Below are positions 13,401 to 19,915 of a DNA stretch of 19,915 nt, piece by piece; positions within the stretch are counted from its first letter, which is position 1, and every line of letters starts with the position of its first letter. The DNA is from an uncultured Phascolarctobacterium sp. (GTDB taxonomy: Bacteria; Bacillota; Negativicutes; Acidaminococcales; Acidaminococcaceae), in NCBI GenBank assembly GCA_900544885.1, contig UQWU01000032.1, forward strand, positions 1-19,915, read 5' to 3'. A model generated the notes under the pieces. That model was not told the origin of the DNA, did no database searches, and saw only the letters and a program-made list of their open reading frames with translations. Both the position numbers and the translations under genes were made by a program.

Positions 13401-14122
13401 CGCGGCTCCTTACCATCGCGATTATCGAAGCGCATTTTGATAAAGATACCATTCGTATCATCACTGACATTAAATGTCAGCAGGATAACACCGTTGCGCA
13501 TTTCATGCTCCACAAATGTTTGCAGATTGCCATCCTTATCCAAGCTTTTGACAAAAGTACCCTCAATAACAATACGGTTCTCTTCTTCTATAATACTGTC
13601 GATAGTACGTACAGGGCCTTTGATTTTCTTGCCCCAGAGCATACCATCATCTTTCTTTTTACCATAGAGATTATTGTACGCTTTTTCGTAATCGGAGTCT
13701 TTTTCTTCTGGTTCACAAGGAGGCGGTTCTACAACTCCACCACCTATTTCTACATCAGGCGGTTCCGGCGGTAAAGGAATATCTTCAGGCAATGGTTCAC
13801 CATCACAGCCAGTCACAATAACCTCCGGCTTATCCTCACGCTCCGGCAGACGACATTTGATGCCATCACCATCGCAGATTAAATCCACCTTTTGCAAAGA
13901 AAAAGCAGTGGCAAATTTTTCTGCCACCGCCTGAATCACATTTTCTGTCAGATGTGCGGCACTAGTAAAATGAACCTCCCACTGACTTGTTGTTTCATCA
14001 ACACATATTTGACTGATATGCATCAGCCGCAGCTGCATTAATTCAACACTGGAAAAAGACTGAGCGGACAAAAACGCAAAAAATCTATTTTCATCTGGCA
14101 CAATGCAATATTTAGTTTGCAT
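10409..14122 (-). CDS. polC: DNA polymerase III alpha subunit, PolC type, lacking the 3'-5' exonuclease domain
   Basis: This 1237-residue replicative polymerase is about 200 residues shorter than a standard PolC (near 1440). Domains in order: N-terminal region with a Pro/Glu-rich linker (about 1-165), OB domain (about 168-285), PHP domain (about 296-520, HCHTKMS, ITDHG, SHHIII, CDVHF), polymerase palm with catalytic Asp745 and Asp747 in PDIDLNF and Asp880 in KLDILGHDDP, a CPHC...CPEC zinc finger (691-719), fingers, (HhH)2-type tandem helix-hairpin-helix and a C-terminal clamp-binding motif QIDLFG. The proofreading exonuclease normally inserted in the PHP domain (FDVETTG-type motif) is absent: GMEGYLISDRKP leads after about 25 charged residues straight into KIRSHHIIILAQN. 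The ATG at 14122 follows AAAGGA by six bases. It sits 36 bases after the mgtC-like gene. Confidence 0.96.
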   Translation of the reverse strand: MQTKYCIVPDENRFFAFLSAQSFSSVELMQLRLMHISQICVDETTSQWEVHFTSAAHLTENVIQAVAEKFATAFSLQKVDLICDGDGIKCRLPEREDKPEVIVTGCDGEPLPEDIPLPPEPPDVEIGGGVVEPPPCEPEEKDSDYEKAYNNLYGKKKDDGMLWGKKIKGPVRTIDSIIEEENRIVIEGTFVKSLDKDGNLQTFVEHEMRNGVILLTFNVSDDTNGIFIKMRFDNRDGKEPRKECNAFKDLLKPGMRLRIQGNAAPDRFAFDEMTLMPHGIMKLNVEQRMDNAAEKRVELHCHTKMSKMDGLTPMEDLVKQAIRWGHKALAITDHGVVQAFPFCFDAAEGSDLKLIFGMEGYLISDRKPIATEIDQEAAEPEKKLRSKKIRSHHIIILAQNEIGLRNLYKLVTISHLRYLNKRPLLPRQVIEEHREGLLLGSACEAGELYQAVRSGASDAELEEIAKFYDYLEIQPTGNNMFLVRENICTVAELQEHNRKIYELGKRLNKLTVATCDVHFLNPEDAQLRAILQAGQNYKDADLQPPLYLHTTEEMLEEFAYLGKEAAYEVVVTNTNKIADMVERFKPVPDRDQLYSPFIPGAEEAVRDLSYAKAHAWYGEKLPQIVEDRLKMELDAIIGHGFSVLYYIAHKLVKHSIDRGYLVGSRGSVGSSFVATMLDITEVNALKPHYRCPHCKHSEFFMENEVDSGFDLPPKDCPECGTRMIRDGHDIPFAVFLGFHGDKVPDIDLNFSGGIDPDDPSAMSDQSVAHKYTEELFGRDNVCRAGTISTIANKTAVGYIRKYYEAKGIHVHPARVAALVSGFAGIKRTTGQHPGGIMVVPRNMDIHYITPMNRPADDKDGDTITTHYDYHSINDRLVKLDILGHDDPMVLKMLEKYLQEDVDPNFDPKAIPVGDEETMRIFQNTTSLGVTPEQIGSEVGTFGIPECGTSFVRQMIKDVQPKNFSEVVRVSGYSHGTDVWLNNAQDLIKEGKPVAETISTRDDIMTHLISKGVDPSLAFKTMEHVRKGKAAKKGLEPKMLEAMQAANIPEWYIKSCEKVQYLFPKAHAVAYVLMAYRIAYCKVHFPKEFYAAYFTVRAKDFDYGHVVKGKSYVKNFIKNVYQQGYKASVQDKSTVTYLELANEMMERGFVFEKLDLYESDPIKFKVTANGLRPPLASLGGVGESAAKSIAAVRDKNNPFISQEDLRQRAGVGRSVIEKLAEIGALGDLPENNQIDLFG

Positions 14123-14158
14123 CTTAAATCCTTTCCAAAAAATCAGAACAAAATTTCT

Positions 14159-14896
14159 TTATTTTATGCTCTCAACTGATATAACACCTTGAACTTCCTC
14201 TAAGCCCTTGAGCCAAATAACATCTTCCGGAGCTTTTTTACTGATTTTTAAATAAAAATCAATAATAATTTTCTCCTCTTCTTTATCATTTTTAACATTC
14301 AAGGATTTTATCTGTACACCCTTTAAGGAAAAATAGCTAGTTATATCAGTAATAGCACCAGTTCGGTTAGAGGTAATGACGCGCACAAAACGACGGTCAT
14401 TACGACTGTTAGCAGCAAAACGCTTTTCCCAAGTATGGAAAGTCACCAAAGTAATCATCGTGATACCTGTGGCTACAAAGCCCAAGAAAAACATACCACT
14501 GCCTATCGCCAAGCCGATTGCAGAAACAATCCACAAGCTGGCTGCCGTAGTCAAGCCACGGATAGTCAAACCCTCATGCAGGATAGTACCTGCACCAAGG
14601 AAACCTATACCACTAACAACCTGAGCTGCAATACGTGCAGAGTCACGTCGCTGTCCTATATCACTTTCCTGCAGTGCCGTCATCGGATTGACATCATCAA
14701 AGCCATATAACGACACTAACATGAATAATGCCGAGCCGACACACACCAGAATATGCGTTCTGAAACCTGCTGGTCTATCGCCACTACCACGCTCAATACC
14801 GATTATTCCACCGAGAAATGCGGCAACGACCAAGCGGATAACCATGCTCATTTCATTACTCATTGTCATCCATGATAAATTATCCCACAAGATCAT
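14159..14896 (-). CDS. MgtC/SapB-family membrane protein with C-terminal ACT-like domain
   Basis: The 245-residue protein has several transmembrane helices in the first 150 residues with the family blocks AFLGGIIGIERGSGDRPAG, FRTHILVCVGSALFMLVS, AAQVVSGIGFLGAGTIL and IRGLTTAASLWIVSAIGLAIG. The remainder (about 165-245) looks like a cytosolic ACT-like domain. MgtC/SapB proteins are linked to growth at low magnesium and membrane energetics, though transport itself is not established; I infer nothing more specific. The ATG at 14896 has GAGG seven bases upstream; a GTG three bases earlier is less likely. It sits between proS and polC, with gaps of 19 and 36 bases, and so is co-transcribed with housekeeping genes. 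Confidence 0.9.
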   Translation of the reverse strand: MILWDNLSWMTMSNEMSMVIRLVVAAFLGGIIGIERGSGDRPAGFRTHILVCVGSALFMLVSLYGFDDVNPMTALQESDIGQRRDSARIAAQVVSGIGFLGAGTILHEGLTIRGLTTAASLWIVSAIGLAIGSGMFFLGFVATGITMITLVTFHTWEKRFAANSRNDRRFVRVITSNRTGAITDITSYFSLKGVQIKSLNVKNDKEEEKIIIDFYLKISKKAPEDVIWLKGLEEVQGVISVESIK

Positions 14897-14915
14897 CACC
14901 TCACCTCTTGTTTAA

Positions 14916-16625
14916 TTACAGATTTTGCAGCATTTCCTTAATGGTAGCAATGTAATCGCTATCTAAAGGCAGCATTTTTACTTCGCCACTGCGGCGAATT
15001 TTTACTTCCAGTTCGCCGGTAGTCAAAGTTTTCGGACCAACAACTACACGGATAGGATAACCGATCAAGTCAGCGTCTTTGAATTTTACGCCAGGACGTT
15101 CTTTACGGTCATCAATAACGGTTTCAACACCTGCTTTTTGCAGTGCAGCATAAATTTCTTCAGCTTTAGCAGTGCTTGCTTCGTCTTTTACATTTACAGG
15201 TACAACTAAAACTTCGTACGGAGCAATAGCTACAGGCCAAATCATGCCATCTTTATCGTTATTTTGTTCAACAGCAGCCGCCATGGTACGACCTACACCG
15301 ATACCATAGCAACCCATAACCATCGGTTGTTCTTTACCATTTTCATCCAAATAAGTAGCATGCATAGCTTTGCTATATTTAGTAAACAATTTAAATACTT
15401 GGCCTACTTCGATACCGCGAGCTTTTTTTACCGGTGCACCACAATGCGGGCAGGGATCGCCTTCAGCCATCAGACGGATATCAGCAACAAAAGTCGGAGT
15501 GAAATCACGTCCCGGATTAACATTAACCAAATGATAACCTTCTTCGTTAGCACCGCAGCAAACATTATGCATTTTCATAACGCTTTGGTCAACAACAATA
15601 ATAACCTTTTTCGCATCTAAGCCTACAGGACCCATATAACCGCCTACAGTGCCGCATTTAGCTAACAGTTCGGGATCAGCCATTTCTACTTCGGTTACGC
15701 CAACAGTATTCACTACTTTAATTTCATTTACTTCGTGATCACCACGAACAAAGCACAGGATTAAGCCTTTTTCGCTTTGGAAAGCAACAGCCTTCATGGA
15801 GTGATCTACAGGAATATTTAAGAAAGAGCAAACCGCTTCAATGGTTTTGCAGTTCGGAGTAGCAATTTTTTCTACTGCTTTTTCTTCTTCAGCAGGAGCT
15901 TCGATAGTATGCAACTCTGCTTTTTCAATATCAGCAGCATATTCACATTCAGAACAGTAAACGATTTCTGCTTCGCCGCTTTCAGCCAATACCATAAATT
16001 CATGACTGCCGTTACCGCCGATAGCACCGCTGTCTGCTTCTACAGGGCGGAAATTAAGACCGCAGCGATTAAAGATATTGGTATAAGCATCATACATAGC
16101 TTGATAAGAAGCATCCAAACCTGCTTCATCACGGTCAAAGGAATAACCATCCTTCATGATGAAGTCACGGCTACGCATCAAGCCGAAACGCGGGCGACGT
16201 TCATCACGGAATTTATCTTGAATTTGGAATAAGTTCAAGGGTAATTGACGATAGGAACGTACGTCGCTTTTTACAACAGTAGTAACCATTTCTTCGTGAG
16301 TAGGACCAAGGCAGTATTCATGACCATGACGATCTTTTAATCTGATCATTTCGGCACCATAAGCACCCCATCGACCGCTTTCCTGCCAAATTTCTGCCGG
16401 CTGCATAATCGGCATCATAATTTCTTGTGCGCCTTTTCCTTCCATTTCTTCACGGATAATAGCTTCTATTTTTCTAATTACACGCCAAGCTAAAGGCAGA
16501 TAGGTATACATACCATTGGTAGATTTACGCATAAAGCCAGCTCGCAGTAATAATTGATGGCTGGCAATTTCTGCTTCAGACGGAACCTCACGTAAAGTAG
16601 GTGCATACATTTTAGAAACTCTCAT
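14916..16625 (-). CDS. proS: Prolyl-tRNA synthetase (bacterial type with editing insertion)
   Basis: The 569-residue class II synthetase charges tRNA-Pro with proline. Motif 1 is the LLLRAGFMRKSTNGMYTYLP region, motif 2 is FRDERRPRFGLMRSRDF (about 138-154), and motif 3 is GIGVGRTMAAAVEQ. Between motifs 2 and 3 lies the long INS editing domain (about 230-390), which hydrolyses Ala-tRNA-Pro, with KAVAF and the VGGYMGPVGL loop. A CPHCGAP element follows the insertion; the C-terminal hundred residues form the anticodon-binding domain (IDDRKERPGVKFKDADLIG). Length and order are those of the usual bacterial enzyme. The ATG overlaps the ispG stop as TAATG, so translation is coupled. Confidence 0.97.
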   Translation of the reverse strand: MRVSKMYAPTLREVPSEAEIASHQLLLRAGFMRKSTNGMYTYLPLAWRVIRKIEAIIREEMEGKGAQEIMMPIMQPAEIWQESGRWGAYGAEMIRLKDRHGHEYCLGPTHEEMVTTVVKSDVRSYRQLPLNLFQIQDKFRDERRPRFGLMRSRDFIMKDGYSFDRDEAGLDASYQAMYDAYTNIFNRCGLNFRPVEADSGAIGGNGSHEFMVLAESGEAEIVYCSECEYAADIEKAELHTIEAPAEEEKAVEKIATPNCKTIEAVCSFLNIPVDHSMKAVAFQSEKGLILCFVRGDHEVNEIKVVNTVGVTEVEMADPELLAKCGTVGGYMGPVGLDAKKVIIVVDQSVMKMHNVCCGANEEGYHLVNVNPGRDFTPTFVADIRLMAEGDPCPHCGAPVKKARGIEVGQVFKLFTKYSKAMHATYLDENGKEQPMVMGCYGIGVGRTMAAAVEQNNDKDGMIWPVAIAPYEVLVVPVNVKDEASTAKAEEIYAALQKAGVETVIDDRKERPGVKFKDADLIGYPIRVVVGPKTLTTGELEVKIRRSGEVKMLPLDSDYIATIKEMLQNL

Positions 16626-17701
16626 TATAGGGAATCCTTCCTCTCTGACAAAATTTTTTCTATTTCAATGAAAAGTTCATCAACTAATTGATTTTCAGGA
16701 ACCTTGCGTAAAATTACGCCCTTGCGGAAAATAAGGCCTTCGCCGATACCGCCGGCCAAGCCTACATCAGCTTCACGTGCTTCACCAGGACCATTAACAA
16801 CACAGCCCATAACAGCAACAGTAATCGGTTCGGTAATATCAGCCAACCGACGCTCAACTTCTAAAGCTAATTTTTCCAGATTGATACGGGTACGACCGCA
16901 GGTCGGGCAACTGATTAAAGTAGGACCATATTCACGCAAACTCAAAGCCTTCAAAATATCATAAGCAACCTTGACCTCATTAACAGGATCACCGGTCAGT
17001 GAAACGCGGATTGTATCACCGATACCCTCAGCTAATAAAGCACCGATACCTACAGCAGATTTAATAATGCCACTGTTTACGGTACCTGCTTCAGTAATGC
17101 CCACATGCAGCGGATAATCACATTGAGAAGCCAACAGACGATAAGCTGCTATAGTCAAAGGCACGTCATGTGCTTTCAAAGAGACTTTGATATTACGGTA
17201 ATCCATATCCTCTAAAATATGGATATGACGCCATGCTGCTTCTACCAAAGCTTCAGCAGTAGGATGGCCATATTTTTCTAATAAATCCTTCGGCAAGGAA
17301 CCGGCATTAACGCCGATACGAATAGGAATATTGCGCTCCTTGGCGGCTTCAACAACAGCTCTTACCTTCTCGGTACTGCCGATATTGCCCGGGTTCAGAC
17401 GCAATCCGTCCACACCTGCGGCAATAGCAGCCAGAGCCAGTTTATAGTCAAAATGGATATCAGCAATTACAGGAATCGGGCTTTCCTTGCAGATGGTTTT
17501 CAGACCCTCCGCCGCTGCCATATCAGGAACTGCACAGCGAATAATATCGCAGCCTGCAGCAGCCAGTTTTCTGATTTGGGCTAAAGTAGCTTCAGCATCA
17601 TCAGTATGAGTATTAGTCATAGATTGTACGGCAATAGGTGCATTTCCACCGATTAATACTCCACCAACATTTAATTGACGTGTTTTTCTACGTTCTGCCA
17701 C
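16625..17701 (-). CDS. ispG: 4-hydroxy-3-methylbut-2-enyl diphosphate synthase (IspG/GcpE)
   Basis: The 358-residue iron-sulphur enzyme catalyses the penultimate step of the MEP isoprenoid pathway, turning MEcPP into HMBPP. The N-terminal TIM barrel contains VQSMTNTHT, DIHFDYKLAL and RLNPGNIG. The [4Fe-4S] ligands are Cys265 and Cys268 (SCPTCGRT), Cys300 (GCVVNGPGEA) and Glu307. The start is a GTG at 17701, seven bases after AGAGGTG. The gene lies 13 bases after rseP and overlaps proS by one base. With dxr in the same operon, two MEP steps are encoded together. Confidence 0.97.
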   Translation of the reverse strand: MAERRKTRQLNVGGVLIGGNAPIAVQSMTNTHTDDAEATLAQIRKLAAAGCDIIRCAVPDMAAAEGLKTICKESPIPVIADIHFDYKLALAAIAAGVDGLRLNPGNIGSTEKVRAVVEAAKERNIPIRIGVNAGSLPKDLLEKYGHPTAEALVEAAWRHIHILEDMDYRNIKVSLKAHDVPLTIAAYRLLASQCDYPLHVGITEAGTVNSGIIKSAVGIGALLAEGIGDTIRVSLTGDPVNEVKVAYDILKALSLREYGPTLISCPTCGRTRINLEKLALEVERRLADITEPITVAVMGCVVNGPGEAREADVGLAGGIGEGLIFRKGVILRKVPENQLVDELFIEIEKILSERKDSL

Positions 17702-17714
17702 AAATATTCACCTC

Positions 17715-18731
17715 TTAACGTGTAATATCTTTTAAAGTAGTTAAAACGGTAACTGCCAAAATTAAAATGACACCTGCCATTTGAATATTATTCATTGCCT
17801 TACTGCCTAAAGGCTTGCCACGCAGACCTTCTAATACCAGTAGAACAAAATGACCGCCATCCAGTGCCGGCAACGGCAGAAGATTAATAACACCCAGGTT
17901 AATACTTAAAAAGGCTACAAAGCTGATTAGGGGCAACATACCCTCTTGCGCAACTTGACCTGCCATCTGGGCTACGCCGATGGGACCGGAAATATCACCG
18001 GACATTTTCCCAAGGACAATATTTTTCAAGCCATCAACCATAGCTAAAAGAATATATTTAGTATAATTAAAGCCTTCGATAACGGAAGCACCGACACCTA
18101 ATTTTTCCTTTTCAAATTTAGGAGAAATACCGATTAACGGGCGCTGTGCCTTATCATCAAAAACAGGCTGCATAATATAGTCCTTCACTACGCCGTTTCT
18201 TTCGGCAGTCAGCTTAACCTCTTTAGTACCGTTATCACGCAGAGTAATAACAACGGAACGCCAGTCTTTAACCTCTTTACCGTTAATGGTAATGATTCGG
18301 TCACCGGCCTTTAAGCCTGCTTTACCTGCGGCCATTTCTTCCACAACAGTACCTAAGACAGGCTCATTTACTAAACGCTCCATGCCCTGGGTCATAAAAA
18401 TACCGCTGAACAAAATAACAGGCAGAATGAAGTTCATTAAAGCACCTGCCAGAATAACCAGCATACGGGCCGGAATTGGTTTAGATTTAAAAGAATCAGG
18501 CTCTACAGGGTCATCCGGATCCATACCGGCAATCTTATTGTAACCGCCTAAAGGAATTGCCCTGAGGCTATATAAGGTATCGCCATCCTTTTGCTGATAC
18601 AACTTCGGACCGAAGCCGATAGCAAATTCATCAACACGCATACCTGTAAGTTTGGCTGTAATAAAGTGACCAAACTCATGCACTGTTACCAGTACACCAA
18701 AAACAAAAATAGCTGCTAAAATAGTAAGCAC
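17715..18731 (-). CDS. rseP: RseP-type site-2 membrane metalloprotease
   Basis: The 338-residue intramembrane zinc protease has the HExxH site in the first helix (HEFGH, His18-His22) and the distal ligand motif NLLPLPALDGG (Asn283, Asp291). One PDZ domain lies at about 120-190 (GTVVEEMAAGKAGLKAGDRIITING). About four membrane helices are expected. The family cuts membrane-bound anti-sigma factors and leftover signal peptides; the substrate here is unknown. The start is GTG at 18731 with GAGGAGG seven bases upstream. It lies 26 bases after dxr, an arrangement typical of Firmicutes. Confidence 0.95.
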   Translation of the reverse strand: MLTILAAIFVFGVLVTVHEFGHFITAKLTGMRVDEFAIGFGPKLYQQKDGDTLYSLRAIPLGGYNKIAGMDPDDPVEPDSFKSKPIPARMLVILAGALMNFILPVILFSGIFMTQGMERLVNEPVLGTVVEEMAAGKAGLKAGDRIITINGKEVKDWRSVVITLRDNGTKEVKLTAERNGVVKDYIMQPVFDDKAQRPLIGISPKFEKEKLGVGASVIEGFNYTKYILLAMVDGLKNIVLGKMSGDISGPIGVAQMAGQVAQEGMLPLISFVAFLSINLGVINLLPLPALDGGHFVLLVLEGLRGKPLGSKAMNNIQMAGVILILAVTVLTTLKDITR

Positions 18732-18757
18732 TATTCGGCCTCCTCAATCACATAACA

Positions 18758-19909
18758 TTATAAATGTGCAATGATATCCCTAGCCGCTGCTCTTGCCGCT
18801 GCATCAGCAACTTCTATATCTTCGATACATGGCTGCAGAATATTTTTATGCTGCTCTGTAACTTTGGCAGTGATATAAGGAATATCAAGATATTTAATTT
18901 TATCCGCTAAGAATGCGTATACAGCTTCTTCGTTGGCTGCATTGAAAACACAAGGCAGAGTACCACCTGCTTTACCGCATTCCACAGCAATCTTCAAAGA
19001 CGGAAAAGCTTCGGTATCAGGCTCTTCAAATGTCAGCGTACCTGCTTTTACCAAATCCAATTGTTCAAAGGTGTAATCAAAGCGTTCCGGCCAGCTTAAA
19101 GCATATTGAATCGGCAGACGCATATCAGGCTCACCCAATTGGGCAATAACACTACCGTCACAAAATTCTACTAAACTGTGAACGATGCTTTGAGGATGTA
19201 CAACTACATCAATCTTATCATAAGGCATATTAAAAAGCCAATGTGCTTCAATAACCTCTAACCCCTTGTTAGCCAGGGTAGAAGAATCTACAGTAATTTT
19301 TCGGCCCATGCTCCAGTTAGGATGGTTCAGACATTGAGCCAAAGTAACATTTTCTAATTCGCTGCGCTTTTTGCCGCGGAAGGGACCGCCGGAAGCAGTA
19401 ATCAGCAAACGCTTAACCTCGTTTTCCTTGCCCCCACGCAGAGATTGGAAAATCGCACTATGCTCGCTATCCACAGGAGTCAAACTTACCTTATGCTCTG
19501 CAACTGCCTGCATAACCAAGCTGCCTGCAGCAACCAAGGTTTCTTTATTAGCCAAGGCAATATCCTTGCCGCACTCAATAGCAGCCATGGTCGGACGCAG
19601 GCCGGCATAGCCTACCATAGAAGCAAGAACAGTATCGGCACCATCATATGTAGCTGCTGCCAATAAGCCTTCCTCGCCTGCTAAAATCTCGGTTTTGCCA
19701 TGATAACGTTTACACAGACGTGCCGCAGCCTCTTTATCAGAAAGTACTGCAATATCAGGCTGACACATTTTAATCTGTTCTTCTAAAAGCTCATCGCTAG
19801 TATGTGCAGCTATAGCACGAATTTTCAGTTTATCAGGATTAGCGGCCACAACCTCTAAAGTCTGACGGCCGATAGAACCAGTACTGCCTAAAAGAGAAAT
19901 ATTTTTCAT
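18758..19909 (-). CDS. dxr: 1-deoxy-D-xylulose 5-phosphate reductoisomerase (Dxr/IspC)
   Basis: The 383-residue enzyme converts DXP to MEP with NADPH, the committed step of the MEP pathway and the target of fosmidomycin. The cofactor motif is GSTGSIG (8-14), followed by NKE (121-123), the metal ligands Asp147 and Glu149 in PVDSEHSAIFQ and Glu218 in ANKGLEVIEAHWLF, TASGGPFRG and the HPNWSMGRKITVDSS loop. The C-terminal part includes FNAANEEAV. The ATG at 19909 is six bases from the window end, so its ribosome binding site lies outside and the start rests on family alignment. It is the first visible gene of the dxr-rseP-ispG-proS-mgtC-polC operon. Confidence 0.97.
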   Translation of the reverse strand: MKNISLLGSTGSIGRQTLEVVAANPDKLKIRAIAAHTSDELLEEQIKMCQPDIAVLSDKEAAARLCKRYHGKTEILAGEEGLLAAATYDGADTVLASMVGYAGLRPTMAAIECGKDIALANKETLVAAGSLVMQAVAEHKVSLTPVDSEHSAIFQSLRGGKENEVKRLLITASGGPFRGKKRSELENVTLAQCLNHPNWSMGRKITVDSSTLANKGLEVIEAHWLFNMPYDKIDVVVHPQSIVHSLVEFCDGSVIAQLGEPDMRLPIQYALSWPERFDYTFEQLDLVKAGTLTFEEPDTEAFPSLKIAVECGKAGGTLPCVFNAANEEAVYAFLADKIKYLDIPYITAKVTEQHKNILQPCIEDIEVADAAARAAARDIIAHL

Positions 19910-19915
19910 GGAATA

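Noticed and set aside
10736..13774. Several plus-strand open frames opposite polC
   Set aside because: All are antisense to a full-length polymerase gene and lack ribosome binding sites.
15264..16232. Plus-strand open frames opposite proS
   Set aside because: They are shadows of the proS coding strand; composition is Phe/Ser/Thr-rich antisense translation.
1..19915. CRISPR array, tRNA or rRNA genes, insertion sequences
   Set aside because: I saw no regularly spaced repeats of CRISPR type, no cloverleaf-like conserved tRNA segments, no rRNA sequence and no transposase.

Overview
The window reads as a chromosomal segment of a low-GC Firmicute, most likely a diderm Negativicutes member such as an Acidaminococcaceae/Phascolarctobacterium relative. 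This is inferred from the gram-positive-type replicative polymerase PolC, the conserved order dxr-rseP-ispG-proS-(mgtC)-polC, strong AGGAGG-type ribosome binding sites and protein style. No 16S gene or other decisive marker is present, so the genus is a guess.

Left part, bases 1-3300, minus strand: a cobalamin riboswitch behind a near-consensus promoter leads into a TIM-barrel (xylose-isomerase-like) protein and a BtuF-like lipoprotein that overlap by ATGA. A terminator follows, and a secreted SH3b-domain protein starts directly after it. Bases 3234-6565 hold an AldB/ExaC-type aldehyde dehydrogenase (minus) divergent from a MocR/GntR-aminotransferase regulator (plus). The 344-base intergenic region between them carries phased TTGCAA repeats, a TGGTTCTA/TAGAACCA inverted pair and a small palindrome, so it looks like a self-contained regulatory unit.

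Middle part, 6600-9400: a B-box-like zinc-finger membrane protein (plus); a decayed prophage remnant on the minus strand (a frameshifted phage head-type protein, a small zinc-ribbon gene with two in-frame stops, and a small membrane protein with a 24-base tandem duplication in its membrane helix); then a DUF4234-like and a DUF2752-like membrane protein pair (plus), ending in a shared terminator.

Right part, 9400-19915, minus strand, is housekeeping: dxr, rseP, ispG, proS, mgtC-like and polC run as one tightly packed operon (gaps of 36 bases or less, one TAATG overlap), followed by a DUF3783-type gene and yajQ, which also have a likely promoter of their own. Together these cover two MEP isoprenoid steps, membrane proteolysis, prolyl-tRNA charging and DNA replication.

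The points most worth a second look are: a PolC that lacks the usual proofreading exonuclease insert; the B12-controlled TIM-barrel protein beside an orphan BtuF; the MocR operator architecture; three places where a terminator's U-tract runs straight into the next gene's Shine-Dalgarno; and the eroding prophage fragment.
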